Both the position numbers and the translations under genes were made by a program. A model generated the notes under the pieces. The model was not told where the DNA came from. It was given only the letters and a program-made list of their open reading frames with translations, and made no database searches. From NCBI RefSeq assembly GCF_001277175.1, contig NZ_CP012257.1, positions 2,542,001 through 2,606,000 of the forward strand: 64,000 nucleotides of DNA, written 5' to 3'. The stretch is from Cronobacter universalis NCTC 9529 (lineage in GTDB: Bacteria; Pseudomonadota; Gammaproteobacteria; Enterobacterales; Enterobacteriaceae). Shown piece by piece: positions 9,718 through 16,563 of this stretch (position 1 is the stretch's first letter; the number at the start of each line of letters is the position of its first letter).

Positions 9718-9731
9718 ATAGCACAGGCTAT
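9718..9731. promoter_or_regulatory. Candidate MntR box 1 upstream of mntP
   Basis: ATAGCACAGGCTAT is an inverted repeat (ATAGC-N4-GCTAT) flanked by A/T runs. It resembles the MntR box ATAGC-N4-GCTAT of the manganese regulon as I recall it. It lies about 350 bases upstream of mntP. In E. coli MntR with Mn(II) activates mntP. Confidence 0.6.
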
Positions 9732-9758
9732 TTTTGCGTGTAAAAAATAGCCATGCTT

Positions 9759-9772
9759 ATAGCCCGTGCTAT
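9759..9772. promoter_or_regulatory. Candidate MntR box 2 upstream of mntP
   Basis: ATAGCCCGTGCTAT repeats the ATAGC-N4-GCTAT pattern of box 1, with a centre-to-centre distance of 41 bases, about four helical turns. The two boxes share flanks so that bases 9711-9724 and 9766-9779 form a perfect 14-bp inverted repeat, with a further 10-bp inverted repeat (9726-9735 with 9743-9752) nested inside. Confidence 0.58.
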
Positions 9773-9904
9773 ATTTTTATACGATAGTTTTCTTTAATTT
9801 TTAACAACTGCGTCACGTCCAGCGATTAAGCGAAAACCATTCTCATTTATAACCAAAAGGTTATTAGCCCATTATTGTCTTTGGCGTCTGGAATATGGTA
9901 AGGT

Positions 9905-10083
9905 TGCGCCCGTCATTGGGGAGTAGCCAATTTCCTTAAGGAAATGTACGCGTCAACATACTCGTTGCAAAACGTGGCGCGTACGGACTGAAGCCCTTTC
10001 AGTCAGGCGAGACCATAGGCACGCGGCCGCTGTTTACTGGGGGCGGTCGGCGTGTATATGGTGATCCCGGTCAGGACGTCGAT
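9905..10083 (+). ncRNA. Manganese riboswitch (yybP-ykoY element) in the mntP leader
   Basis: This leader holds the conserved aptamer blocks of the Mn(II)-sensing yybP-ykoY riboswitch in order. GGGGAGTAGCC is at 9918-9928, GTCAACATACTC at 9952-9963 and CAGGCGAGACC at 10004-10014, with hairpins between them (for example GACTGAAGCCCTTTCAGTC near 9985-10003). It runs directly into mntP. In E. coli the same element raises mntP expression when manganese is high. The expression platform is probably the stretch from 10020 to the start codon; I cannot define the switch pairing by eye. Confidence 0.92.
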
Positions 10084-10647
10084 ATGAATCTTTCCGCAAC
10101 CCTGCTTCTCGCTTTCGGCATGTCAATGGACGCGTTCGCGGCTTCCATCGGCAAAGGCGCCACGCTCCATAAACCCAAATTTTCCGAAGCGCTCCGCACC
10201 GGCCTGATCTTTGGCGTTATCGAAGCGATTACTCCGCTGGTAGGCTGGCTGCTGGGTCTGCTGGCTACGCAGTTTGTGCTGACCTGGAATCACTGGATAG
10301 CGTTTGTGCTGCTGGTGTTCCTCGGCGGCCGGATGATTATCGAAGGCATGCGCGGCTGTGAGGAAGCGCCAGAGAAACTCCGTCGCCACAGCTTCTGGCT
10401 GCTGGTGACCACGGCGTTCGCCACCAGCCTTGACGCGATGGCAGTCGGCGTCGGCCTCGCCTTCCTTCAGGTCGATATCGTGAAAACCGCGCTCGCTATC
10501 GGCTGCGCCACGCTGATTATGTCAACGCTCGGCATGATGGTCGGCCGCTTTATCGGCCCGCTGCTTGGCAAACGGGCCGAAATTCTTGGCGGCGTGGTGC
10601 TTATCGGCATCGGCTGCCAGATCCTCTGGAGCCACTTCGCGGGTTAA
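10084..10647 (+). CDS. mntP: Manganese efflux pump MntP
   Basis: MntP exports manganese(II) across the inner membrane and protects against Mn overload. The 187-residue protein has six predicted helices in two homologous halves. The first half carries [14 protein letters not shown] (about residues 13-26) and the second [15 protein letters not shown] (about 110-124); the two buried aspartates are expected to bind the metal. It is preceded by a manganese riboswitch and two MntR-like boxes, so transcription and translation are probably both Mn-controlled. Its stop overlaps the convergent rlmA stop by 4 bases. Confidence 0.96.
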   Translation: MNLSATLLLAFGMSMDAFAASIGKGATLHKPKFSEALRTGLIFGVIEAITPLVGWLLGLLATQFVLTWNHWIAFVLLVFLGGRMIIEGMRGCEEAPEKLRRHSFWLLVTTAFATSLDAMAVGVGLAFLQVDIVKTALAIGCATLIMSTLGMMVGRFIGPLLGKRAEILGGVVLIGIGCQILWSHFAG

Positions 10648-11459
10648 GCCTCGCGTCGCCAGACCCGCAGGCAAAAATCGGTTTCACAGCCAAACGCCGT
10701 TTGTTCTTTTAGCGCTGCCCACACTTCAGGGCGCGCGCGCCAGGCGAACGGCGTCATCTGTAAAAGCGTCGTCGCCTCATCCCCATTCAGGCTCATCTCA
10801 TAGCGTAACGCATGTTCTTCCGCGAGCGTAAAGCCAGGCAGCGACTCCTCATTCGGCGCATGCAGCCGCACCTCATCATAGATAAGCCCTTTGAGCTGGA
10901 TAAGATGGCGCGGGCCAGGCGTGACGGTCGCCACGACGCCGCCGGGTTTTACCACGCGTGCCAGCTCTTCGGCTTTGCAGGGCGCGTAGATGCGCACGAC
11001 GGCATCGAAGAAGGCGTCCGGGAACGGCAACCGGTGGCTGGATGCCACGCAAAAGGCAATATCGGCGTAACGTTTTGCGGCAAAGCGGATGGCGCTGCGC
11101 GACACATCAAGGCCAAAGCTCTGCCCACCGCGGGCGGCGGTAAGCGCCGCGAAGGCGCTGGTGTAGTACCCTTCCCCACAGCCCAGATCCAGCAGCGTCG
11201 CGCCGCTCTGCGGCAGGCGCTCATTCAGCAGTTCTGCGGTATGCTCGCGAAGCGGCGCGTAGTGGCCGGCGTCGAGAAACGCGCGGCGCGCCTGCATCAT
11301 TTCGGCGCTGTCGCCCGGATCCCGTGAGCGCTTATGCTGCACCGGGAGAAGATTCACGTACCCTTCCTTTGCGATGTCAAACTGATGGTTGCTGGCGCAG
11401 CGGAAACTGCTGGCTTGCGCCTGTAGCGGCAAATGGCAAAGGGGGCAGATAAAAGACAT
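10644..11459 (-). CDS. rlmA: 23S rRNA (guanine-745-N1) methyltransferase RlmA
   Basis: RlmA methylates G745 of 23S rRNA using S-adenosylmethionine. The 271-residue product has an N-terminal zinc site (CPLCHLPL, then C and H in [10 protein letters not shown], residues about 5-30). A Rossmann methyltransferase domain follows, with SAM motif [12 protein letters not shown] at about residues 88-98. The ATG at 11459 aligns with the family start MSFxCPLC and has GGAG 6 bases upstream; the frame is open further upstream but without support. It converges on mntP with overlapping stop codons. Confidence 0.94.
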   Translation of the reverse strand: MSFICPLCHLPLQAQASSFRCASNHQFDIAKEGYVNLLPVQHKRSRDPGDSAEMMQARRAFLDAGHYAPLREHTAELLNERLPQSGATLLDLGCGEGYYTSAFAALTAARGGQSFGLDVSRSAIRFAAKRYADIAFCVASSHRLPFPDAFFDAVVRIYAPCKAEELARVVKPGGVVATVTPGPRHLIQLKGLIYDEVRLHAPNEESLPGFTLAEEHALRYEMSLNGDEATTLLQMTPFAWRARPEVWAALKEQTAFGCETDFCLRVWRREA

Positions 11460-11537
11460 GACGACTCCGGAACAGCGCAAAACGCGAAGTTTAACGTGAT
11501 TCGGCGGTCGGGGAAACGCTGATGCGCGTAAGGAATG

Positions 11538-11567
11538 AAAAAGCCCCGCCGATGGGCGGGGCTTTAA
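11538..11567 (-). terminator. Rho-independent terminator after cspC
   Basis: On the minus strand a 10-bp stem (AAGCCCCGCC with GGCGGGGCTT) with a short loop is followed by a T-rich tail. It lies 47 bases past the cspC stop and upstream of rlmA. Confidence 0.85.
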
Positions 11568-11613
11568 AATAGCTGGCCGGTGGAAACAAGGCACCGGGTC
11601 AGTTTAAGTGCGA

Positions 11614-11823
11614 TTAGATAGCAACTACGTTAACAGCTGCCGGACCTTTCTGGCCGTCCTGAATCTCGAACTCAACGTTCTGGCCTTCAGCCAGAGTTTT
11701 GAAACCATTACCCTGGATTGCAGAGAAGTGTACAAACACATCTTTGCTGCCGTCAGCAGGAGTAATGAAACCAAAACCTTTAGATTCGTTGAACCACTTA
11801 ACTTGACCTTTAATCTTTGCCAT
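11614..11823 (-). CDS. cspC: Cold-shock-family RNA chaperone CspC
   Basis: CspC is a constitutively made 69-residue cold-shock-domain protein that binds single-stranded RNA and influences stress mRNA stability, including rpoS in E. coli. The sequence has both RNA-binding motifs, KGFGFITP (RNP1, about residues 16-23) and DVFVHFSAI (RNP2, about 30-38). It begins [11 protein letters not shown] as in E. coli. The frame is open upstream, but the ATG at 11823 with the AAGGAATTTGCGAA site is the family start. It follows yobF by 13 bases and is probably translated from the yobF-cspC mRNA. Confidence 0.97.
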   Translation of the reverse strand: MAKIKGQVKWFNESKGFGFITPADGSKDVFVHFSAIQGNGFKTLAEGQNVEFEIQDGQKGPAAVNVVAI

Positions 11824-11836
11824 TTCGCAAATTCCT

Positions 11837-11980
11837 TCAATTGTTTTGTTCGCCCGCAGGCGCTGACTTAGATAAAACAGAGACATTACTGCTTGAGGCA
11901 CTAAAATAAGGTTCGGCAGAGAAGCGGTATTCAACGACAACGTGTTTACTCAGGACTTCTTTACTGAAAATGCCACACAT
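11837..11980 (-). CDS. yobF: Small stress protein YobF
   Basis: A 47-codon ORF upstream of cspC beginning [20 protein letters not shown], which matches the start of E. coli YobF, a small heat-induced protein of unknown function. The first 36 or so residues follow E. coli YobF closely. The last 11 ([10 protein letters not shown] and preceding S) differ. In the neighbouring frame the same bases encode [11 protein letters not shown], which resembles the E. coli tail. A small indel therefore seems to have swapped the C-terminal frame while the length stayed 47 (E. coli comparison from memory). Confidence 0.85.
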   Translation of the reverse strand: MCGIFSKEVLSKHVVVEYRFSAEPYFSASSSNVSVLSKSAPAGEQNN

Positions 11981-12498
11981 AAACAGAACTGTACCTCGTT
12001 TAACCCAAAACTTGTTATCACATACAACGTAACCAATGGCAAGCCATTTTTATACGCTGCACGATCTGTCGCACAGATTCCTCAACGGATCGCTATGTCA
12101 CTGACAATAAAGCACAGAACGGGCGCACGAAGCCCTTTCAGGATAACCTCGCCGCCCGGTTCTGGCTTACAGCCAGATTACACCTTTTAACAGTAGCCCA
12201 GTTACTTCAGTTCGTCCAGGCGACATAAGGAAAGGCCGTGTCTTTATTTTCAGCTCTGTTATTATTTCTGCAAAAGCTTATTCATAAATGTGGTTAAACT
12301 TCATTTTAACGAGGCTTTATTACAGCCTGACGGCAGTAAATAATGTACAAATCGGAAAAAACTGTACAAGATAATTTCTCTTTGCACCAAAATAATGACA
12401 TTTTAATGAACGCTGCCTCAAAAAGAGGCAGGCGGAATAAGACAAACTGATTAATAAATCATCCCGGCAGAAGTAAATTTAACCAGCCTGATATATTC
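11981..12498. other. Long AT-rich intergenic region upstream of yobF-cspC
   Basis: These 518 bases have no supported gene and are clearly more AT-rich than the flanking genes. They should contain the yobF-cspC promoter and a long leader. A perfect 7-bp hairpin (CTGCCTC-AAAAA-GAGGCAG) lies at 12413-12431 near the end of the upstream metallo-beta-lactamase-fold gene; it lacks a T-run. A GC-rich near-palindrome (GAACGGGCG with CGCCCGGTTC) spans about 12118-12166. Confidence 0.6.
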
Positions 12499-13503
12499 TT
12501 ACTCGGGTTTATTTGCCGTCAGAGATAAATATTGTCCGATACGGCGCGGCGCGAACGTTTCCGCTTTTTCGCCGCGTTCGGCAAGCGCGCTTAATAGCTC
12601 AGCGGGTGGCGCATCCAGCGATTCATCCGCCAGTTCAAAAACGCCCCAGTGAATCGGAATGGCGAGCGGGCGTCCCACATCCTGCCAGAGCCCGACCGCC
12701 TGCTGCGGGTCCATATGGTGCGGCGCCATAAACCAGCGCGGCGCGTAGGCGCCGATGGGTATGGCTGCTCCCGTCAGCGGCCCCAGGCGGCGAGGGATTT
12801 CCAGTAGCTCAGGCGTATACCCGCTGTCGCCGCTAAACCAGAAACGCTTCGAGGCGCTTTCAATCACCCAACCGCACCACAGCGAGCGATTGCGGTCCCA
12901 CGGGGTGCGCATGCTCCAGTGCTGCGCCGGAACGGCGGTCATTTGCAGCCCTGCCACGGACTGGCTCTCCCACCAGTCGAGTTCAGTAACGTCGCGGATG
13001 CCGCGCTTCACAAACCACCCTTTCAGGCCCAGCGGCACAAAAAACGCCGCGTCAGGAAAGCGTTTCGCCAGGCGGCGTATCGTACTGTTGTCCAGATGAT
13101 CGTAATGGTTGTGCGAAATCAGTACCGCGTCGATACGCGGCAGGCGGGCGAATTCCAGCGGCAGCGGCGTTTTACGGGCGGGGCCGTAAAAGCTCACGGG
13201 CGAAGCCCGGCGGGAAAAAAGGGGATCGGTGAGAATATAACGGCCATTGAGACGAAGCAGCAGCGTGGCGTGGCCGAGCCACCAGACGCCGTCCTCTTCG
13301 CCTTCAATCACCGCAGGCTGCCACCACTGGCGGATAAACGCGTCGTACCCGCCGCCAGGCGGGTGCGGCAGCCCCTGGGCTTTACGCTCATCCTGCCAGC
13401 GGCGCAGATCGCCAGGCTGATGCCCGACCTCCTGCGTATTGCAAAAGCCGTCCGGGCGATGATGGGCTTTTGTCGGATCGTACCAGGGATTCTTCCAGAC
13501 CAT
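12499..13503 (-). CDS. Metallo-beta-lactamase-fold hydrolase (NAPE-PLD/UlaG-like)
   Basis: A 334-residue metallo-hydrolase. The zinc motif HNHYDHLD lies at about residues 131-138. Other expected metal ligands appear as histidine in AQHWS (about 195), aspartate in SGDSGY (about 225) and histidine in IHWGVFEL near 285. The sequence around WLGHATLLL and DPLFSRRASP is typical of the group that includes N-acyl-phosphatidylethanolamine phospholipase D-like and lactonase-like proteins. The substrate cannot be told from sequence. The ATG at 13503 has GGAGG with 8 bases spacing, whereas starts 6 or 9 bases earlier are too close to it. It follows yebO by 26 bases on the same strand, so it may share the mgrB-yebO transcript. 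I do not recall this gene at this place in E. coli. Confidence 0.85.
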   Translation of the reverse strand: MVWKNPWYDPTKAHHRPDGFCNTQEVGHQPGDLRRWQDERKAQGLPHPPGGGYDAFIRQWWQPAVIEGEEDGVWWLGHATLLLRLNGRYILTDPLFSRRASPVSFYGPARKTPLPLEFARLPRIDAVLISHNHYDHLDNSTIRRLAKRFPDAAFFVPLGLKGWFVKRGIRDVTELDWWESQSVAGLQMTAVPAQHWSMRTPWDRNRSLWCGWVIESASKRFWFSGDSGYTPELLEIPRRLGPLTGAAIPIGAYAPRWFMAPHHMDPQQAVGLWQDVGRPLAIPIHWGVFELADESLDAPPAELLSALAERGEKAETFAPRRIGQYLSLTANKPE

Positions 13504-13529
13504 GCCCATCACCTCCGGGGCGTTGACGA

Positions 13530-13817
13530 TTAGCGTTCAGCCACCAGGCGGACGAAACCGTCGTCCTCATCCTGCGTCGCGGCGGGCGTGGCGGCAGGCG
13601 TCTGCGCCTCCGGCTCGTTCGCGTCGCACAGACGACGCAGCAGCGCCGTCTGACGCTTTTCCTGCTCAAGCAGCGCTTCCAGCAGTTCTACCTGCTGATT
13701 TGCGCGCACGCTTGCACGGTTGATAAAGAACCAGGCCACCAGCGCCACGATGGCGCCAAAGAGAGAAATCGCCAGGGAGGCGAAATTTAAAGCACCAGAA
13801 TTGATAATGTCGTTCAT
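13530..13817 (-). CDS. yebO: Single-pass membrane protein YebO
   Basis: A 95-residue protein matching E. coli YebO. It has one N-terminal transmembrane helix (about residues 11-32), the conserved cytosolic segment QVELLEALLEQEKRQTALLR (likely coiled coil, about 41-60), a Pro/Ala/Thr-rich linker and an acidic tail ending RLVAER. Function is unknown. The start at 13817 has GAGGTGG upstream and matches the E. coli length; the open frame extends further upstream without support. It lies 69 bases downstream of mgrB. Confidence 0.88.
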   Translation of the reverse strand: MNDIINSGALNFASLAISLFGAIVALVAWFFINRASVRANQQVELLEALLEQEKRQTALLRRLCDANEPEAQTPAATPAATQDEDDGFVRLVAER

Positions 13818-13886
13818 GCTAACCACCTCAGGGAAACGCGTTATCTTACCACCGCTGCGGCGTAAGGGCATCGCCTGACTGACGCG

Positions 13887-14030
13887 TTACCAGGGAATGA
13901 ACTTATTAATGGTACAAATGCCGCTGAAAAACTGAACGTCCTGATCGCACATCACATTGATCGTCTGCGTCCACAGCAATAAACAGGCCACCAGCACGGC
14001 CAGCAAAATAGCCCATCTGAATTTTTTCAC
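13887..14030 (-). CDS. mgrB: PhoQ feedback inhibitor MgrB
   Basis: MgrB is a 47-residue inner-membrane peptide that binds the sensor kinase PhoQ and damps the PhoPQ response; its loss in Klebsiella gives colistin resistance. The peptide has a basic start (KKFRW), one transmembrane helix (about residues 7-24) and a periplasmic part. That part has the two conserved cysteines ([14 protein letters not shown]) and the invariant end NKFIPW. The start is GTG at 14030 with GGAGAAGGTA just upstream. A GGTTTA half-site like that of PhoP boxes is about 45 bases upstream, but a properly spaced second half was not found. Confidence 0.95.
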   Translation of the reverse strand: MKKFRWAILLAVLVACLLLWTQTINVMCDQDVQFFSGICTINKFIPW

Positions 14031-14188
14031 TACCTTCTCCGTTACGGCATTTACAGGGCCAAATTATCACGGAAACCTTAAACCAAATATCACTGTAACG
14101 GTAAGTCACGTAATACGGAATCCTCTCCTTGCGACGAAGCGGCAGGCGCGGCAGGCTGTACGCCTGAACGTAAAAAAACGGAGCCGTA

Positions 14189-14428
14189 ATGCGCTATTTG
14201 ATTCGTATCGCCGCGCTCGTCGTCGTGGCCTGGGTTGCGCTGCTTTTCAGTGGTTATGGAATTTTGATCGGCAGTCATGAGAATGCGGCAGGCTTAGGGT
14301 TGCAGTGCCGCTATCTGACGGCAAGACAGGTGGTGAGCGCGCAGTTTATTCATTCCGACAGCGGGCTTATCGGTCTTACCGCCTGTCCGGTGCTGCGAAA
14401 AAGCGAAACCGTCGTGGATAACGGTTAA
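14189..14428 (+). CDS. yobH: YobH family small exported or membrane-anchored protein
   Basis: A 79-residue protein matching E. coli YobH end to end, from MRYLIRIAAL to the terminal VVDNG. It has one N-terminal hydrophobic segment (about residues 5-27), which could be a signal peptide or anchor, then a short soluble domain with two conserved cysteines (about residues 40 and 66). Function is unknown. It is transcribed away from mgrB and ends shortly before a terminator shared with the convergent kdgR gene. Confidence 0.88.
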   Translation: MRYLIRIAALVVVAWVALLFSGYGILIGSHENAAGLGLQCRYLTARQVVSAQFIHSDSGLIGLTACPVLRKSETVVDNG

Positions 14429-14439
14429 CGCAATAAAAC

Positions 14440-14466
14440 GCCGCAGGCCCGCTGCGGCATTTTTAT
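14440..14466 (+). terminator. Terminator between yobH and kdgR
   Basis: A hairpin GCCGCAG-GCCCG-CTGCGGC is followed by ATTTTTAT on the plus strand, ending yobH. It overlaps the last bases of kdgR on the other strand, where an A-rich flank would allow it to act both ways. Confidence 0.75.
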
Positions 14467-15257
14467 CAGAACGGGTAGTCGTTGTAACCCATCTGTTCGG
14501 AGATTTTCCGCGCGGCGGTATGCAGAATTTCGACATACTCGTGCAGACGCTCTTCGGAGAAACGCAGCGTCGGGAAAGAGATGCTCAGCCCCGCGATCAC
14601 CACCCCAAAGCGGTCGAATACCGGCACCGCGATGCAGCGCAGCCCTTCTTCCTGCTCTTCGTTATCTTCGCCGTAACCGTGCTCGCGCACCTGATCCAGC
14701 ACCGGCAGTAACGCGTCGGTAGAAACAATAGTACGATCGGTACTGCGCTTATACTCGACGCCTTCAAGGATCTGTCGAACTTCGTCGCGGTCGCGCCAGG
14801 CCAGCAGCACTTTACCGATAGCGGTACTGTAGAGCGGGTTGCGGCGACCGATGCGCGAATACATACGCAGGTTATACATCGAGTCGATTTTATGGATGTA
14901 GACAATGCTGTCTTCATCCAGCGCGCCCAGGTGAATCGTTTCTTTCGTCAGGCGCGACAGTTCGCGCATCTGAATATCCGCGCTGCGGATAAGATCGACA
15001 TTCTGTAGCGCACGGGCGCCCAGCTCAAAGAGCTTGAGCGTCAGGGAATACTTTTCCGACTCCCCTTCCTGGGCAACGTAGCCCAGCGATTTCATGGTCT
15101 GCAAAAAGCGGTAAACGGTGCTTTTTGACATCATGACGCGCTGCGACAACTCGGTGATACCAATTTCCCGCTCTTCACCCAACGCCTGCAAGATACCAAA
15201 GACCTTGAGCACCGAAGAGACGGAGTCAGGCTGTTTATCTAAGTCTGCGATTGCCAT
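14466..15257 (-). CDS. kdgR: IclR-family repressor of pectin/KDG catabolism KdgR
   Basis: KdgR represses genes for hexuronate and 2-keto-3-deoxygluconate use, including eda, and responds to KDG. The 263-residue protein has an N-terminal winged helix-turn-helix (about residues 14-75; ISELSQRVMMSKSTVYRFLQ is close to this pattern with T for S near its start) and a C-terminal effector domain with the IclR signature around FSEERL. The sequence is nearly that of E. coli KdgR. Eda and Edd, later in this window, belong to the pathway it controls. The E. coli neighbour yebQ (an MFS transporter) is absent here; htpX follows directly. Confidence 0.95.
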   Translation of the reverse strand: MAIADLDKQPDSVSSVLKVFGILQALGEEREIGITELSQRVMMSKSTVYRFLQTMKSLGYVAQEGESEKYSLTLKLFELGARALQNVDLIRSADIQMRELSRLTKETIHLGALDEDSIVYIHKIDSMYNLRMYSRIGRRNPLYSTAIGKVLLAWRDRDEVRQILEGVEYKRSTDRTIVSTDALLPVLDQVREHGYGEDNEEQEEGLRCIAVPVFDRFGVVIAGLSISFPTLRFSEERLHEYVEILHTAARKISEQMGYNDYPF

Positions 15258-15436
15258 TGATCACCTCGATCGCATTTGTTTTATAAAAATCAGAACCGGT
15301 TTTTATTATAAATTCCGGGCGACGGCACCGCAATGAATCTGTGCCCGCGTATGATAATTCTGCGACATAAAACCTGATTAGCGGTCAGGGATATATCTTC
15401 AGCAGCGGATCAAGCGCTTAGCGCCTGCCAGAGCCC

Positions 15437-15464
15437 AAAAAAAAGCGCGCCATAAGGCGCGCTT
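15437..15464 (-). terminator. Rho-independent terminator after htpX
   Basis: On the minus strand a perfect 9-bp stem (AAGCGCGCC with GGCGCGCTT) is followed by eight T residues, 22 bases past the htpX stop. Confidence 0.88.
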
Positions 15465-15485
15465 TCGTCTTTATCGCTTACACGA

Positions 15486-16367
15486 TTATTTCAGGTATTC
15501 ACCGCTACGCAGGGCTTCGATACGTTTATCCAGCGGCGGGTGCGTCATGAACAGTTCGCTCAGCGATTTTGATTTACCATTGATGCAGAACGCCATCATG
15601 CTGCTAGCCTCCTGCGGTTCATAGCTGGTTTTCAGGCGCTGGAGCGCGGCAATCATTTTCTCGCGGCCCACCAGTTTCGCGGAGCCGGCGTCAGCGTGGA
15701 ATTCGCGGTAGCGCGAGAACCACATCGTGATGATGCTCGCGAGGATACCGAACACCAGTTCCAGCACGGTCGCGACCGCGAAGTAGATCAGCGGGTTGCC
15801 GTTGCTCTCTTCGCCTTCGTCGCGGTTGCCGCCGAGAAAACCGGCCGCCACCTGCGCGATAATACGCGAAATGAAAATCACGAAGGTGTTCACCACGCCC
15901 TGAATCAGCGTCATGGTGACCATGTCGCCGTTGGCGATATGGCTGATTTCGTGCGCGATTACCGCCTCCGCTTCATCGCGGCTCATGTTCTGCAACAGGC
16001 CGGTACTCACCGCCACCAGCGAGGCGTCGCGGCGCGCGCCTGTCGCAAACGCGTTGATATCCGGCGCGTGATAAATCGCCACCTGCGGCATGGCGATGCC
16101 CGCCTGGCGCGACTGCTGCGCCACGGTATCCATCAGCCAGCGTTCTGTTTCATTACGCGGCGCTTCGATAACTTCACCACCCACCGATTTCAGCGCCATC
16201 CATTTGGACATCAGCAGCGAAACGATCGAGCCGCCGAAGCCAAACAGCAGCGCCATGATCAGAAGGCCCGTCACGCTGCTTGACTGGATCCCTGTCAGGC
16301 TGAGCACCAGACCGAACACCACCATGACGGCCAGGTTAGTCAACAGGAAAAGCGCAATTCGCATCAT
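15486..16367 (-). CDS. htpX: Heat-shock membrane zinc protease HtpX
   Basis: HtpX is an inner-membrane M48 metalloprotease that works with FtsH in quality control of membrane proteins. The 293-residue protein has four hydrophobic segments (about residues 3-20, 32-50, 160-180 and 193-215). The zinc motif HEISH is in [14 protein letters not shown] at about residues 139-143, and the third ligand is probably the glutamate in REFHADAGS near 222. The start MMRIALF at 16367 is the family start, with AGGTAAAAAG upstream. A sigma-32-type promoter is visible about 50 bases further upstream, fitting heat induction. Confidence 0.96.
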   Translation of the reverse strand: MMRIALFLLTNLAVMVVFGLVLSLTGIQSSSVTGLLIMALLFGFGGSIVSLLMSKWMALKSVGGEVIEAPRNETERWLMDTVAQQSRQAGIAMPQVAIYHAPDINAFATGARRDASLVAVSTGLLQNMSRDEAEAVIAHEISHIANGDMVTMTLIQGVVNTFVIFISRIIAQVAAGFLGGNRDEGEESNGNPLIYFAVATVLELVFGILASIITMWFSRYREFHADAGSAKLVGREKMIAALQRLKTSYEPQEASSMMAFCINGKSKSLSELFMTHPPLDKRIEALRSGEYLK

Positions 16368-16420
16368 AATTTTCTTTTTACCTCGGTTTAACAATACGCG
16401 TTATGCGATTACACACATCG

Positions 16421-16445
16421 TAGGGGCGCGCACGGCGTTTTCAAG
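16421..16445 (-). promoter_or_regulatory. Candidate sigma-32 (heat-shock) promoter of htpX
   Basis: Read on the minus strand, CTTGAAA (16439-16445) is separated by 12 bases from CCCCTA (16421-16426). The E. coli heat-shock consensus is CTTGAAA, 11-16 bases, CCCCAT. It lies 54 bases upstream of the htpX start. Confidence 0.7.
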
Positions 16446-16523
16446 CATCACAGGCTGGCAAGTCTCTAAAAATACGAAACTTTACATTTTGTAGCATTTA
16501 GCTGACGGGGCTTAACACGACGC

Positions 16524-16553
16524 TAAAAAAACCGGCGCCTCTGAGTGCGCCAG
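16524..16553 (-). terminator. Terminator after prc
   Basis: On the minus strand a stem AACTGGCGC with GCGCCGGTT (one mismatch) is followed by a run of seven T residues, just beyond the prc stop and upstream of the htpX promoter. Confidence 0.78.
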
Positions 16554-16563
16554 TTGGGGAGTT

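Noticed and set aside
14031..14110. A PhoP box upstream of mgrB
   Set aside because: One GGTTTA half-site is present, but no second half at the required 11-base spacing was found, so no operator is claimed.
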